This document shows positions 30,433 through 39,351 of a stretch of 64,000 bases of DNA, in pieces. The position numbers were made by a program, and so were the translations under genes. The stretch covers positions 302,516 through 366,515 of the forward strand of contig NMRB01000357.1 of the NCBI GenBank assembly GCA_002633025.1, given 5' to 3'. Below the pieces are notes generated by a model. It searched no databases, had not been told where the DNA came from, and saw only the letters and a list, made by a program, of their open reading frames with translations. The number at the start of each line of letters is the position of its first letter. Positions within the stretch are counted from its first letter, which is position 1. This DNA comes from Notospermus geniculatus (lineage: Eukaryota > Nemertea > Pilidiophora > Heteronemertea > Lineidae).

Positions 30433-30791
30433 TGAACTTTTTAAAAAATGTTAGCTTTTTATATAGCGCTCTTTTACTGTAATGCAGTGTCAAGGGCGCT
30501 CCACATTTTTTCCCCAGCTATTGGTCTGTTCATTCCAATTTCCTTTCTCCACTCCCTGGGGAGTATTACAGTCCCGGCAGCCGATTTCAGCGCTCTTGCA
30601 CTAACATTCACATAGACCATCACTACCAGCCAGGTACCCATTTTACACCTGGGTGGGGTGAAGCAAGTGAGGCAAAGTGACTTGCTCAAGGTCACAAGTG
30701 AGCGTGTTTTTTTCTTGGTCAGGACTGGGAATCGACCCCAGGACCCTCTGATCTGGCGTCCATCTTGCTATAAATCACTAAACTACACCAC
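30433..30791 (-). mobile_element. tRNA-headed SINE inserted in the duplicated G6PD intron
   Basis: Sits between GGAAATG and TCTTTGGCTAT, which are nearly adjacent in the other copy (30048-30055). On the minus strand it begins with a tRNA-like head (A-box-like GTGTAGTTTAGTGATTTA, B-box-like GGTCGATTCCC). A conserved-core-like segment follows (CTTGTGACCTTGAGCAAGTC), and the element ends in an AT-rich tail. Confidence 0.7.
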
Positions 30792-30857
30792 TCTTTGGCT
30801 ATAAATTTTCCGAACGCTCATGAATCCATGGATTGCTCATGGGTTGTAGACTAACAT

Positions 30858-30990
30858 AAAGAAATAGCACTAAAATTGACACACAACGTGATAATATACA
30901 GGAAGTCAACTTCCAGATTTTGCAAATTTTCGACCCCAACCGGGGTCTTCTTCAGGCTGGCACTTAACAGTACAAGACTCTAGAATAGAC
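30858..30990 (-). mobile_element. Penelope-like insertion fragment with hammerhead-like core
   Basis: 133 bp flanked by a 13-bp direct repeat TGTAGACTAACAT (30845-30857 and 30991-31003). The corresponding sequence in the other copy (30107-30119) is uninterrupted. On the minus strand it contains CTGAAGA, a GACCCC/GGGGTC hairpin, GAAA and a short AT hairpin, the order of a hammerhead ribozyme core. Related sequence lies at 32000-32110. Confidence 0.65.
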
Positions 30991-31097
30991 TGTAGACTAA
31001 CATTCCAAGTTGCCCAATATCGTAAAAGAGCCAATAATGAGTCAAGTCAGAGCTCATGGCTCTCGAATAAAAAACTTATTTTGAAAAAGAAACTTGC

Positions 31098-31308
31098 CTG
31101 GTATCTGCTCCCATATGTTAGATCAAGTTCAGTCTCTTCAGCATTGAAGGACATTCCAGGTCTCTTGATCATCATTTTGACGTAGACAGCCTCGCCGGGC
31201 TGGACTCGCATGAAACCAACTCATTCCGCTGGCATTCACCGTGCGGAAAGATATCACCTGGCACGTCGCGGAACTGGATGCGTACTTCGGCTTTCCTTTC
31301 ATTCAGAG
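31098..31308 (-). CDS. G6PD: Glucose-6-phosphate dehydrogenase exon with a 2-base frameshift
   Basis: The exon starts after TTTTAG and encodes [20 protein letters not shown] then ECQRNELV. It continues two bases out of frame into [18 protein letters not shown] up to RYQ, followed by GCAAGT. The family reads NELV-x-RVQP without a break, so two extra bases sit at about 31212-31218. This is the only copy with the complete exon. It is either a disabling mutation, a consequence of the adjacent duplication junction, or an assembly error. The donor is GC rather than GT in both copies. Confidence 0.75.
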
Positions 31309-31766
31309 CTAAAAGCAGAATCATATTTTTCAAAGTTGGGTGTTGCAGGGGTCAGAAAAGGTCAGATGTTCTTTGTCGTGTCTGGCTTGGGACCATCCCC
31401 ATTCGAGCACATGGCATTGTTTACGTGCAGATCGCCTGCCATTGGCTGATTTCAGCTTGACCTTGCCGAAGTTCAAGTTCATGTTTATTCATGAGCAAAA
31501 TTGTGAATATTTAACAAAAAATGCTTATAAAGTAATGGAAATGGGCAGAATTTTGAAAATCTTTGTGTGTCCTGCACTGGATAAAATGACCATCTATGTG
31601 ACTGTGGCAATGGATGTTGAGTTTATTCAGTCGTTTGACTGGGCTACATGTACCTCCATAATTGTCTTGTAATGAGAGAGAAACCAGAACATTAACCTAG
31701 TAATCACAATATAGTCCCTACTGTGTGGGGGGACTATAATAAGGTGAATATATTAATAAGACCAAC

Positions 31767-31986
31767 CTTTCCCGCATCTGAGAATAAACGGCACACCATC
31801 CCATCTCTCATTGTTGACATAGAGAGCACCACAGGCGTACGTTGCAGTCACAGAACCTTTGGGAACTGTCGGGTCATCCAAGTAACCAAGTTTGGAGTCG
31901 TTGTCCTTGCCGGCAGGGTTCCCTGTGTATTGGCCAAGGACTAAGTCCTCCATACGGAGCTGTGGCATGCATTTTAGCACTTTTAC
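31767..31986 (-). CDS. G6PD: Glucose-6-phosphate dehydrogenase exon (YLDDPTVP / ERWDGVPF)
   Basis: 220 bp, CATTCCAG before and GTTGGT after. It encodes [20 protein letters not shown], then [18 protein letters not shown] and [16 protein letters not shown]. These are hallmark segments of the substrate-binding domain. It starts in phase with RDEK of the preceding exon. A Penelope-like fragment lies just upstream and ends about 17 bases before the splice acceptor. Confidence 0.95.
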
Positions 31987-31999
31987 CTGGAATGATATC

Positions 32000-32110
32000 C
32001 AACATAGAGCACAAAAAACGACACACAAAATGATAGTACCGGTAAACATAAAGCCGTCTCTGAATTTTGCAAATTTTCGACCCCAACCGGGGTCTTCCTC
32101 AGGCACTTTC
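32000..32110 (-). mobile_element. Penelope-like fragment with hammerhead-like core, next to a splice acceptor
   Basis: On the minus strand it shares with 30858-30990 the segment CTGA(A/G)GAAGACCCCGGTT... and the trailing TTTTGTGTGTC...GTGCT. It ends close to the GGATATCATTCCAG acceptor of the following G6PD exon. Its outer boundary is not defined. Confidence 0.55.
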
Positions 32111-32361
32111 TATTAGAGATCCCAGAACTGAATGAAATGTCCAAAAATAGGAGGACACTGTGGTTTTACAGCAAGTTTTCTACCTGTGGACAAATATTTA
32201 ACTGAAGAAATAAACCTATGATGGAATATCATACAGGTTTCTGTTTCATTTTCAAAAGTTCTTGATGGGAATCAAACCCGCGTTCCCTCACACCTGGCAC
32301 CCTGCACATCTAGTGATTATCAATATTATAGAACATCTCATGACGAGAAACATGTACTCAC

Positions 32362-32581
32362 TTTTTCATCCCGAATGTCCTCAGCTTTGAGACTGCAAGG
32401 TTTCTCCATGGCTGTCAGACAGAGCAGCTGTAGAAGATGGTTCTGCATCACGTCCCGAATGATGCCGAATTCATCGAAATAGCCACCACGTCCCTGAGTT
32501 CCAAATGGTTCTTTGAATGATATCATGACGGATGACACATTGTCTCTGTTCCACACCGGTCCGAACAGACGATTAGCAAAC
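32362..32581 (-). CDS. G6PD: Glucose-6-phosphate dehydrogenase exon b, downstream copy
   Basis: 220 bp between CTTTCTAG and GTGAGTAC. It encodes [40 protein letters not shown] and [20 protein letters not shown] to RDEK, the core of the catalytic/coenzyme region. The 220-bp copy at 33440-33659 encodes the same protein; the four base differences I count are all silent. Confidence 0.95.
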
Positions 32582-32689
32582 CTAGAAAGATATTTGCCTG
32601 GAGATCAGTATTGGCAAAAATATCTATTTTTGGTATTGGGGCATCTTTTCAAATAAGCGTAGCATCAGCAAAAAAGTTCTGACAGGGGC

Positions 32690-32850
32690 GGATCCACGAT
32701 TTCGGGAAAGAGGGGGCGCACTGTTCTAGCAACATTGAAATCTGCGGTGAATTTCAATGATTTGCTCCAAATTTCAGAATTTCACAGTCAATTTTACCGA
32801 TTTGTTGGCCGAAAGGGGGTTGCACACCGGGGTTGCCCCTCGGATCCGTG
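32690..32850. mobile_element. hAT-like MITE, CAGGGGCGGATCCA ends
   Basis: Ends (C)AGGGGCGGATCCACGATTT and GGATCCGTGCCAG. A second, better-preserved copy is at 35809-35988. CAGG...CCTG ends of this kind are typical of hAT non-autonomous elements. Confidence 0.6.
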
Positions 32851-32909
32851 CCAGTCTGAAATACACGTAGATCTCCCGGCATGGAATAAAATCACGTCAA
32901 ATGACTCAC

Positions 32910-33071
32910 CTTACAGTGAGTATATTTTGCGTCATTTCTTTGCCAAGATAGTGGTCGATACGATAAAGCTGCTCCTCCTGGTACAATGCCGATAAGTGGT
33001 CAGAAAGCTCTGCAGAGGTCTCAGAATCTCGTCCAAATGGCTTCTCTACGATCAGCCTGCTCCAGTGTGGT
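32910..33071 (-). CDS. G6PD: Glucose-6-phosphate dehydrogenase exon a, downstream copy (active-site exon)
   Basis: 162 bp between TTCTGCAG and GTGAGTCA. It encodes [20 protein letters not shown], then [25 protein letters not shown] is the family's substrate-binding/catalytic motif, with the conserved Lys and the general-base neighbourhood. It carries QEEQL where the other copy has QEDQL. It enters in phase 2, which only the exon ending in MSK can supply. Confidence 0.95.
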
Positions 33072-33146
33072 CTGCAGAAGATACGAAAACAATAGAATGA
33101 GCTTTTCTGTTTAGGCAACCTGTGTCAGTTGTGACTTTAATATCCT

Positions 33147-33268
33147 GGGCCTGTTTCATAAAATGACTTTAAGCTAATGGTACCTTTAGCCAAAAGAAAA
33201 ATGCATCGATGTTAATGGTACCATATATATTTACATGTATGCTTAAAGTCAGTTTGTGAAACAGGCCT
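33147..33268. mobile_element. Palindromic MITE, GGGCCTGTTTCATAAAATGA ends
   Basis: Inverted ends GGGCCTGTTTCATAAAATGA / AGTTTGTGAAACAGGCCTG with further symmetry GGTACC/GGTACC. Repeated at 34044-34165 as part of the exon-pair duplication. Confidence 0.75.
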
Positions 33269-33439
33269 GTACTTCAGGTGCAAGTACGTCAACAACACAT
33301 CCCTTTCATGTACCGTATTTTCGCGACTATAGGGCGCACCTGACTATAAGGCGCACCCCCTAATTTCACCCTAAACGCTTGACGAAATCCATACATAAGA
33401 CGATTATAGAACATCTCATGACGAGAAACATGTACTCAC

Positions 33440-33659
33440 TTTTTCATCCCGAATGTCCTCAGCTTTGAGACTGCAAGGTTTCTCCATGGCTGTCAAACAG
33501 AGCAGCTGGAGAAGATGGTTCTGCATCACGTCCCGAATGATGCCGAATTCATCGAAATAGCCGCCACGTCCCTGAGTTCCAAATGGTTCTTTGAATGATA
33601 TCATGACGGATGACACGTTGTCTCTGTTCCACACCGGTCCGAACAGACGATTAGCAAAC
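33440..33659 (-). CDS. G6PD: Glucose-6-phosphate dehydrogenase exon b, upstream copy
   Basis: Same 73-codon product as 32362-32581, with intact CTTTCTAG acceptor and GTGAGTAC donor. It is one member of a duplicated exon pair (a then b) lying 1.1 kb upstream of the other pair. Confidence 0.95.
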
Positions 33660-33804
33660 CTAGAAAGATATGTGCCTGGAGATCAGCATTGGAGCATCTT
33701 TTCAAATATTACCGGTATTTGAAAAACTTAAAGCTTAAAGTGTAAAAAGTTCTGAAATACACGTAAATCTCTCCAATGGAATAGAACCACGTCAAATGAC
33801 TCAC

Positions 33805-33966
33805 CTTACAGTGAGTATATTTTGCGTCATTTCTTTGCCAAGATAGTGGTCGATACGATAAAGCTGGTCCTCCTGGTACAATGCCGATAAGTGGTCAGAA
33901 AGCTCTGCGGAGGTCTCGGAATCTCGTCCAAATGGCTTCTCTACGATCAGCCTGCTCCAGTGTGGT
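33805..33966 (-). CDS. G6PD: Glucose-6-phosphate dehydrogenase exon a, upstream copy (active-site exon)
   Basis: 162 bp between TTTTGCAG and GTGAGTCA. It encodes the same segment as 32910-33071 with one conservative change (QEDQL, as in many animal G6PDs) and two silent changes by my count. RIDHYLGKE is intact. Confidence 0.95.
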
Positions 33967-34043
33967 CTGCAAAAGATGGTGAAAAAAATAGAATGAACTT
34001 ATCTGATTTTGGCAGCCTGTGTCAGTGGTGATTTTAATGTCCT

Positions 34044-34165
34044 GGGCCTGTTTCATAAAATGACTTTAAGCTAATGGTACCTTTAGCCAAAAGAAAAATG
34101 CATCGATGTTAATGGTACCATATATATTTACATGTATGCTTAAAGTCAGTTTGTGAAACAGGCCT
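34044..34165. mobile_element. Palindromic MITE, GGGCCTGTTTCATAAAATGA ends (second copy)
   Basis: Duplicate of 33147-33268 with identical boundaries. The insertion predates the exon-pair duplication. Confidence 0.75.
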
Positions 34166-34358
34166 GTACTTCAGGTGCAAGTACGTCAACAACACATCCC
34201 TTTCATGTACTGGTATTTCCTCCCCTTTCAGTGAAAATATCGGAGTCACTGGTTGATTTACATATTGTGCCGGTAATTTTGAAGGAACTATGCCCTCATT
34301 GGCAGCAAGTCAAGGAAACAGTATTAATCCTACAGAGGACTAGGACTTGAATACTTAC

Positions 34359-34567
34359 GGCTTAGACATACAATAGTCCTTAAGATTCTGGGACACCTGA
34401 ATGAAAACACTGGGTGGCAGTGCAAGATAGAACAGCCGATTGCAGCGTCCAACATTTTCGATTGTTTCATTCAACTTTTTGAATCCATCAGGCGTGTCGT
34501 AGGCACCACGGACGTACAGGTTCTTGGTCCAGAACTCCTCAAACACATTTTTCTGGTGGTCTGGAAC
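34359..34567 (-). CDS. G6PD: Glucose-6-phosphate dehydrogenase exon (NRLFYLALPPSV)
   Basis: 209 bp between CATTCAG and GTAAGTAT. It encodes VPDHQKNVFEEFWTKNLYVR and CNRLFYLALPPSVFIQVSQN to CMSK, which follows the NADP-binding fold. It ends in phase 2 (AAG CC), matching either copy of exon a. Confidence 0.95.
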
Positions 34568-34955
34568 CTGAATGACAGAAAGTGAAGGGGGTCCTCCCCC
34601 AGAAAAAAATTGAAAATCTACATCCTCCGAGACGCATTTTCCCCACATCTGACGCCACAATAACTTGGCTTGACGAGGGAAAATGACCTTTTAGAGGAAA
34701 AAATTGTTTTGTCCTTTCTTGCTCTGGGGGCATTTGCCCCTGCCCCCCATCTACGCCCCTGCAATGTTGTTAGTAGAGTATCTCTTGTTTCGAGGGTATT
34801 CACATATTACTTTGTAATCATACATTCAGTCTCCACCACTGGGGCGAAAGGCAATATGGTATTGGAGAATGATGCAATCACTGCCAATGGTGCCTTTGTC
34901 GACAATAAGTGACAATACCATGTCCCTTTAAGTCAAGAGATACCTATACACTTAC

Positions 34956-35064
34956 GTTAATAAAAGGTTGAGAGCGTTTCCTGATTTCATCAACTGTGAT
35001 GTTGGATCTGGCATAGCCGATAAAAATCGTATTGACAGGGATGAGTTCATCTTTGAAAATTTCC
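34956..35064 (-). CDS. G6PD: Glucose-6-phosphate dehydrogenase exon (FIGYARSNITVDEIR)
   Basis: 109 bp between TTTGTAG and GTAAGTG. It encodes EIFKDELIPVNTIFIGYARS and NITVDEIRKRSQPFIN. It completes the Trp codon begun in the preceding 38-bp exon and ends in phase 0. Confidence 0.95.
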
Positions 35065-35125
35065 CTACAAATATGGAAAATATCACGTTAGTAAAAAAAT
35101 ACCGTACTCAATAGAAACAATCTAG

Positions 35126-35329
35126 CAATGGGGAATTTACTGCCGTTAGAGGCCACCAGCAGTTAGCTGTCCTATAACGTCATGGAATTTGATGTCACAG
35201 AGAAGAAATGCACGCCGTGACATCATCCATAATGATGTGGAGGCCAAGACTTACGTCAATGACGTCAAATTTTGTGATGTGCTAGGACCGCTAACAGGTG
35301 GCTTCTAACGGCAGGAAAGTCTCCCATTG
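35126..35329. mobile_element. Palindromic MITE, ACTTTACTGCCGTTAGAGG family
   Basis: Ends CAATGGGGAATTTACTGCCG and CGGCAGGAAAGTCTCCCATTG are inverted, with inner arms GTTAGCNGTCCTA/TAGGACCGCTAAC and AAATTTGA(C/T)GTCA. Four further copies are at 45331-45526, 48241-48439, 54258-54413 and 63079-63247. Confidence 0.8.
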
Positions 35330-35808
35330 TTTTCTACTCAAGTTGTGACAGGTGCCAGTGTTTTCACAGCATCATTTGGACAGCTCACCAGTCTCAACGT
35401 AACAGTACCTCCCACGGAGCTCTTCCTGTACTTGTGTACATGTACTTGTTATTGTTGCCGATAACCTGGACAGTCACTCTGGTCCTCCGTGCCCTCCTGT
35501 CCAACAGGTTTACCCAAGCAGTTCAAGTATTTTTCTTCATCATGTGTTTGCCTCTAGGATTCAATATTCTGCAGCCAGCTGTTTGCAGATTTATCGACCA
35601 GATTTCAGCTCATATTGAAACAGTTACATGTATGAGACTGAGAGGCATCGTGGAACAGAAACAGGTGATCGCATTTATTCCATACAATGCTGCATCTGAG
35701 GGGGGGGGCCAGTATATTCACTTGATTAAATGGATCATATGGACAGTCCAGCTCTTGTACCGCAACTCCCTGTGACTGCAAATTCCTGGGAATGCGAGTC
35801 TACACTAC

Positions 35809-35988
35809 CAGGGGCGGATCCACGATTTTGGAAAAGAGGGGGCGCACTGTGCTAGAAATATTGAAATCTGCGGTGAACTTCAATGATTTGCTCCAAATTT
35901 CAGAAATTTCACGGTCAATTTTACAGAAGTGTCGGCCGAAAGGGGGGCGTGCGCCAGGTGTGCCCCATTGGATCCGCGCCTGTCTACC
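35809..35988. mobile_element. hAT-like MITE, CAGGGGCGGATCCA ends
   Basis: Ends CAGGGGCGGATCCACGATTT and TTGGATCCGCGCCTG. The interior matches 32690-32850, including GAAATCTGCGGTGAA. Confidence 0.65.
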
Positions 35989-36173
35989 AGTGTTTCTGCC
36001 AGAGGGTACTAAGGGTACTATGGTAGTCCCCTCAAAGGAACAGAAAAGGGACATTTTCTTTACATGTACATGTAATTTCATGGGGTTTTTGCTGATTTTG
36101 AAGAAATTAGCACCCTCAAAAAAATTTCTGGTAGAGACCCTGTCTACATTTGATCCATAGGCCTACATCTTAC

Positions 36174-36211
36174 CATAGAGTTGGATAGATTTTCTTCTTT
36201 GCCAAATCACC
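36174..36211 (-). CDS. G6PD: Glucose-6-phosphate dehydrogenase, 38-bp exon (GDLAKKKIYPTL)
   Basis: Between TTCTTTTAG and GTAAGATG. It encodes GDLAKKKIYPTLW (last codon split), part of the coenzyme fingerprint GASGDLAKKK with the preceding exon. A 38-bp exon at this position is also found in the human gene, so the intron positions are conserved. Confidence 0.95.
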
Positions 36212-36339
36212 CTAAAAGAATGAATTTATGTACAGTATAATTATGTTGGCACGATTATATTTGATTCCAAAGCTGTTCAGAAAGTTTCGCTTAACGTGTT
36301 AACATCAACAACATTATGTTGAGAACCAGCAACTGTTTT

Positions 36340-36461
36340 ATTGGGTCATATGAATAAAGACTAGCAAATGCTTTTACTTCAGATTTGTACACCATTGCCT
36401 AGTGCATTTGTATTGCAGAATTCAAGTAAAAGCATTTACTGGTCTATTCATATGACCCAAT
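36340..36461. mobile_element. Palindromic MITE, ATTGGGTCATATGAATA ends
   Basis: 122 bp, with inverted ends ATTGGGTCATATGAATA and TATTCATATGACCCAAT and inner arms AGCAAATGCTTTTACTT / AAGTAAAAGCATTTACT. The inner arms resemble those of 51923-52045. Confidence 0.75.
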
Positions 36462-36472
36462 ATCAACATAGT

Positions 36473-36603
36473 GGGCTGATTTCACAAAGGGTGTTAAGAC
36501 TTAGACACATGTAACTTCACTAAATGCACGCACTTTCACCATGCATTTGACGAAGTTACCGTACACACGTCCAAGTCTTAAACACCCTTTGTGAAATTGG
36601 CCC
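36473..36603. mobile_element. Palindromic MITE, GGGCTGATTTCACAAAGGGT ends
   Basis: 131 bp, ends GGGCTGATTTCACAAAGGGT / CCCTTTGTGAAATTGGCCC with arms TTAAGACTTAGAC / GTCCAAGTCTTAA. Confidence 0.75.
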
Positions 36604-36756
36604 AGTGTCTTCATAGTGTATTTGTTCAAACACAATATTGACTGATCTAGAAATTTTTTATGTTTTAGTCAACAATTCACGAAATCTATGCCAAGAGATT
36701 TGGCCCACTTTAAAAAAGTAAGTGTAAGACCAGTCTATGTGAAATGATTTTCTTAC

Positions 36757-36951
36757 CGATGCTCCAAATACAATGAAGACATGCTGCTCCGAATCTTCAT
36801 AACTTATGGACTTTTTGATCAGTTCAATTGTTGCCGCGTGCTGAATTCTTCTGTCAGCACTGACATCCACCGCATCTGCACGGGCCAGCTGGCGGGCCAT
36901 CTCCTCACCTGCGCTGCCTTCTCGTTGCATTCCTATCCAAGATTTATACAT
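36757..36951 (-). CDS. G6PD: Glucose-6-phosphate dehydrogenase, N-terminal exon
   Basis: Ends HVFIVFGAS before GTAAGAAA, giving the first part of the NADP-binding GASGDLAKK motif. The upstream residues (MARQLARADAVDVS, IELIKKSISYEDSEQ) are longer than the short N-terminus of mammalian G6PD. The start is uncertain. ATGs at 36951, 36930 and 36900 are in frame, and a possible acceptor (TTGGATAG) at about 36932 could mean that the exon begins later and the true start is further upstream. The promoter was not identified. Confidence 0.8.
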
Positions 36952-39351
36952 CGACTTTATAAGAAGATTCGATCACTTCAACTTAAACAGCTGAAGTATT
37001 TAGTAGAACACGGAAACACAAGCACAGATCAGCTGTAGAGTGAAAAGAACACGACAGTGCACAAACTCCGCAGTCAGTTTTTTAGTCTGGTGAGAGTTAG
37101 TTAATGTGCTAACCTATTTGACACTCTTTTAACTCAAACAGAATGTTATTTTGTGATTCAGATTAAGTCACCAGTGCATCACTCCATAGACTTTCTATCA
37201 AAGCTGGTTAGACGCTGTTACTACTTCCTAGTGCACACCTGCTGGAGAGGAAGAAGAGAGAAGAGAAAGATGTTATTGTAACATGTGTGGCAAAATTACC
37301 TGCAACATCAACGATAAAATTAGGCCCCTAAGCCCATTCATTTTAATATGTAAAGATCAGTGATCTCGTGAACTCACGCAGCCGTTACCTAATCGGGGGG
37401 AGACCCCCCGAACCCCCCCTTTCTGGGGGAGACCCCCAGACCCCATTTTGAGGCCTGTGGCCAGCTGGCCTCTAGGCCTGTTCCTGCTGCAAAGATGTTT
37501 TTCGTGACGCCGCGCACCGTGATGTGACGTCGTGACGTGACGCGGCAGACGGCTGATTCCGGCCGCGGCGGAAAGGATGATGGTTTACGACATCCACAAA
37601 ATCGCCATATTGCGTCAAGGTGTTGAGATTCACGGACTACACGTCTCTGAATTGATTTTTCCATTGAATTATGTAGATTTTTTTACACACACGTAACCAT
37701 TAGACTCACTTCGTGAGCCGCTTCGCGGCTCACTGCGTGAGTTATTAATCAGTGATTATTTTATTAGCGTGCCTGCCATTACTAGAGTTACGGTATCTGT
37801 GTGAAGCTTTTTACTTTTGAGTCAACGCAGATGCAGATGTCATGTTCGTCTCTATCCATCCGGTCACCATGGTCACAGTCCAGCAAAAATATTGTATTTT
37901 TTGGGTTCGTAAAAACACCGAATCGGACCGGATCAGACCGAATAATCAGAGCATAAAGTCACCGAATCGGAATCAAATAACATTCACTTTTCATTTTAAA
38001 TGCAAGAATCCTGAATTATAATGACTTAGAAATAAAAATAAAACACAAAATTACACTTTAATGTTGCATTTTGTTAGAAGTATACCGTCTGAAACACGCA
38101 TAAAAAAATCAATTATCTCACGGATAATATGCAATATCTGTCCATTATATTCCATAAATATACAAGAACTTGTGGTTACTCCGATTCGGTGCAACAGCGT
38201 CCCAATTCGGTCTGATCCGGTCCAATTTGGTGTTCTTACAAACCGGTATTTTTTGACAGTTGCACAGTCACAATATGTCTTCCTAATCACCTTGTCTCCA
38301 GAGCCAATCAATTCCTGGATAGTGATCATAAAAGAATAGGCCTACAGTCCTCAAGCCCATTAGACCAGTCTAGGGGACTGTCAGGGACATTCTTTTTGGG
38401 ACACCCTGTACCTTGGCCTAGCCCAGGTCACTGACAGGTATTCAACTAACTCCTGTTTGCGGCCTATTTCACGCAATTCTTGACAGTAACAACCTTTTGT
38501 ACAGATACTTACACTACTCCAAAACACAGGTGACAGCTCTGATTGCTGCTGAAAGCAATCAAAACATAGAAAAATCAAGATTTCTTTGCGAAAATTAACA
38601 GTCTGGGCAGCAAAATGAAATGTAAACACTTGCTGACCTACTTAGTGATAGTCTCGGTCAACCTGCCGCTCTCGTGAATCTGGGTAATCATACGAAAGAA
38701 CACCCAGGTTGCAGAATTCTACATCTCGATGTGGAATTCCACAACGTTGCAGAATTCTGCAATTTCCCGAACTGATACTAGGCCTAGGCCTAGGCCTACC
38801 AAATATAGTGTACGCTTTTAGGCCTACTTTTCTTGATGGTTAACTTTGGAATGTTGTGCTTGCCGAAAAGGCAAAGGTTGTCTCGGGCCACATAGCCTAT
38901 AGGCCTAGGCCCTATTTTGTTCAAAATTTCAGTCCATGTAATATTGTAATTGTCATTCAGTCACTACACTACAGTTAGCCTATCATGATTTATGCTTGCA
39001 TTTTTGTGAAACTTTCTGTTTGCAGAGTCGGTACGACCAAAGCGACGTCATTGTTGTTTTAAGTGTTGACATTGCGTCATAAAAGATTTGCTGTACGTTT
39101 TTCTACAGGAATATTAGATAAAGACATTGCCATTATCGCCATCCTATCTTTTCATTTTAAGGAAAAAAGCACCGAAAAATGCAGAAATTTTGATCTGCTA
39201 CAAGACAATGTAAATTTTGATGGCAGGCGACCGAAACAAAAGGGTTGTTTTCACGCCAGAAATAAATGGAAATAACGTTAGAAACAAGAAACTTCGGTCA
39301 CACCACTCGCAGCGCCACGTCGTGACATTAGTTCTTCTGGTTCCCCATTAG
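36952..39351. other. Gene-free region upstream of G6PD with inverted repeats
   Basis: Contains a C/G-rich hairpin-forming run (GGGGGAGACCCCC, twice, 37396-37434). A pair of inverted arms of about 80 bp (ACCGAATCGGACCGGATCAG at 37916 and its complement near 38211-38230) probably marks another palindromic element (about 37893-38270). GAGCCGCTTCGCGGCTC is a small hairpin at 37719-37735. No gene is recognised. Confidence 0.45.

Noticed and set aside
30710-30791. A tRNA gene on the minus strand
   Set aside because: The A- and B-box-like sequences are degenerate, there is no foldable acceptor stem, and the segment is continuous with a SINE body.
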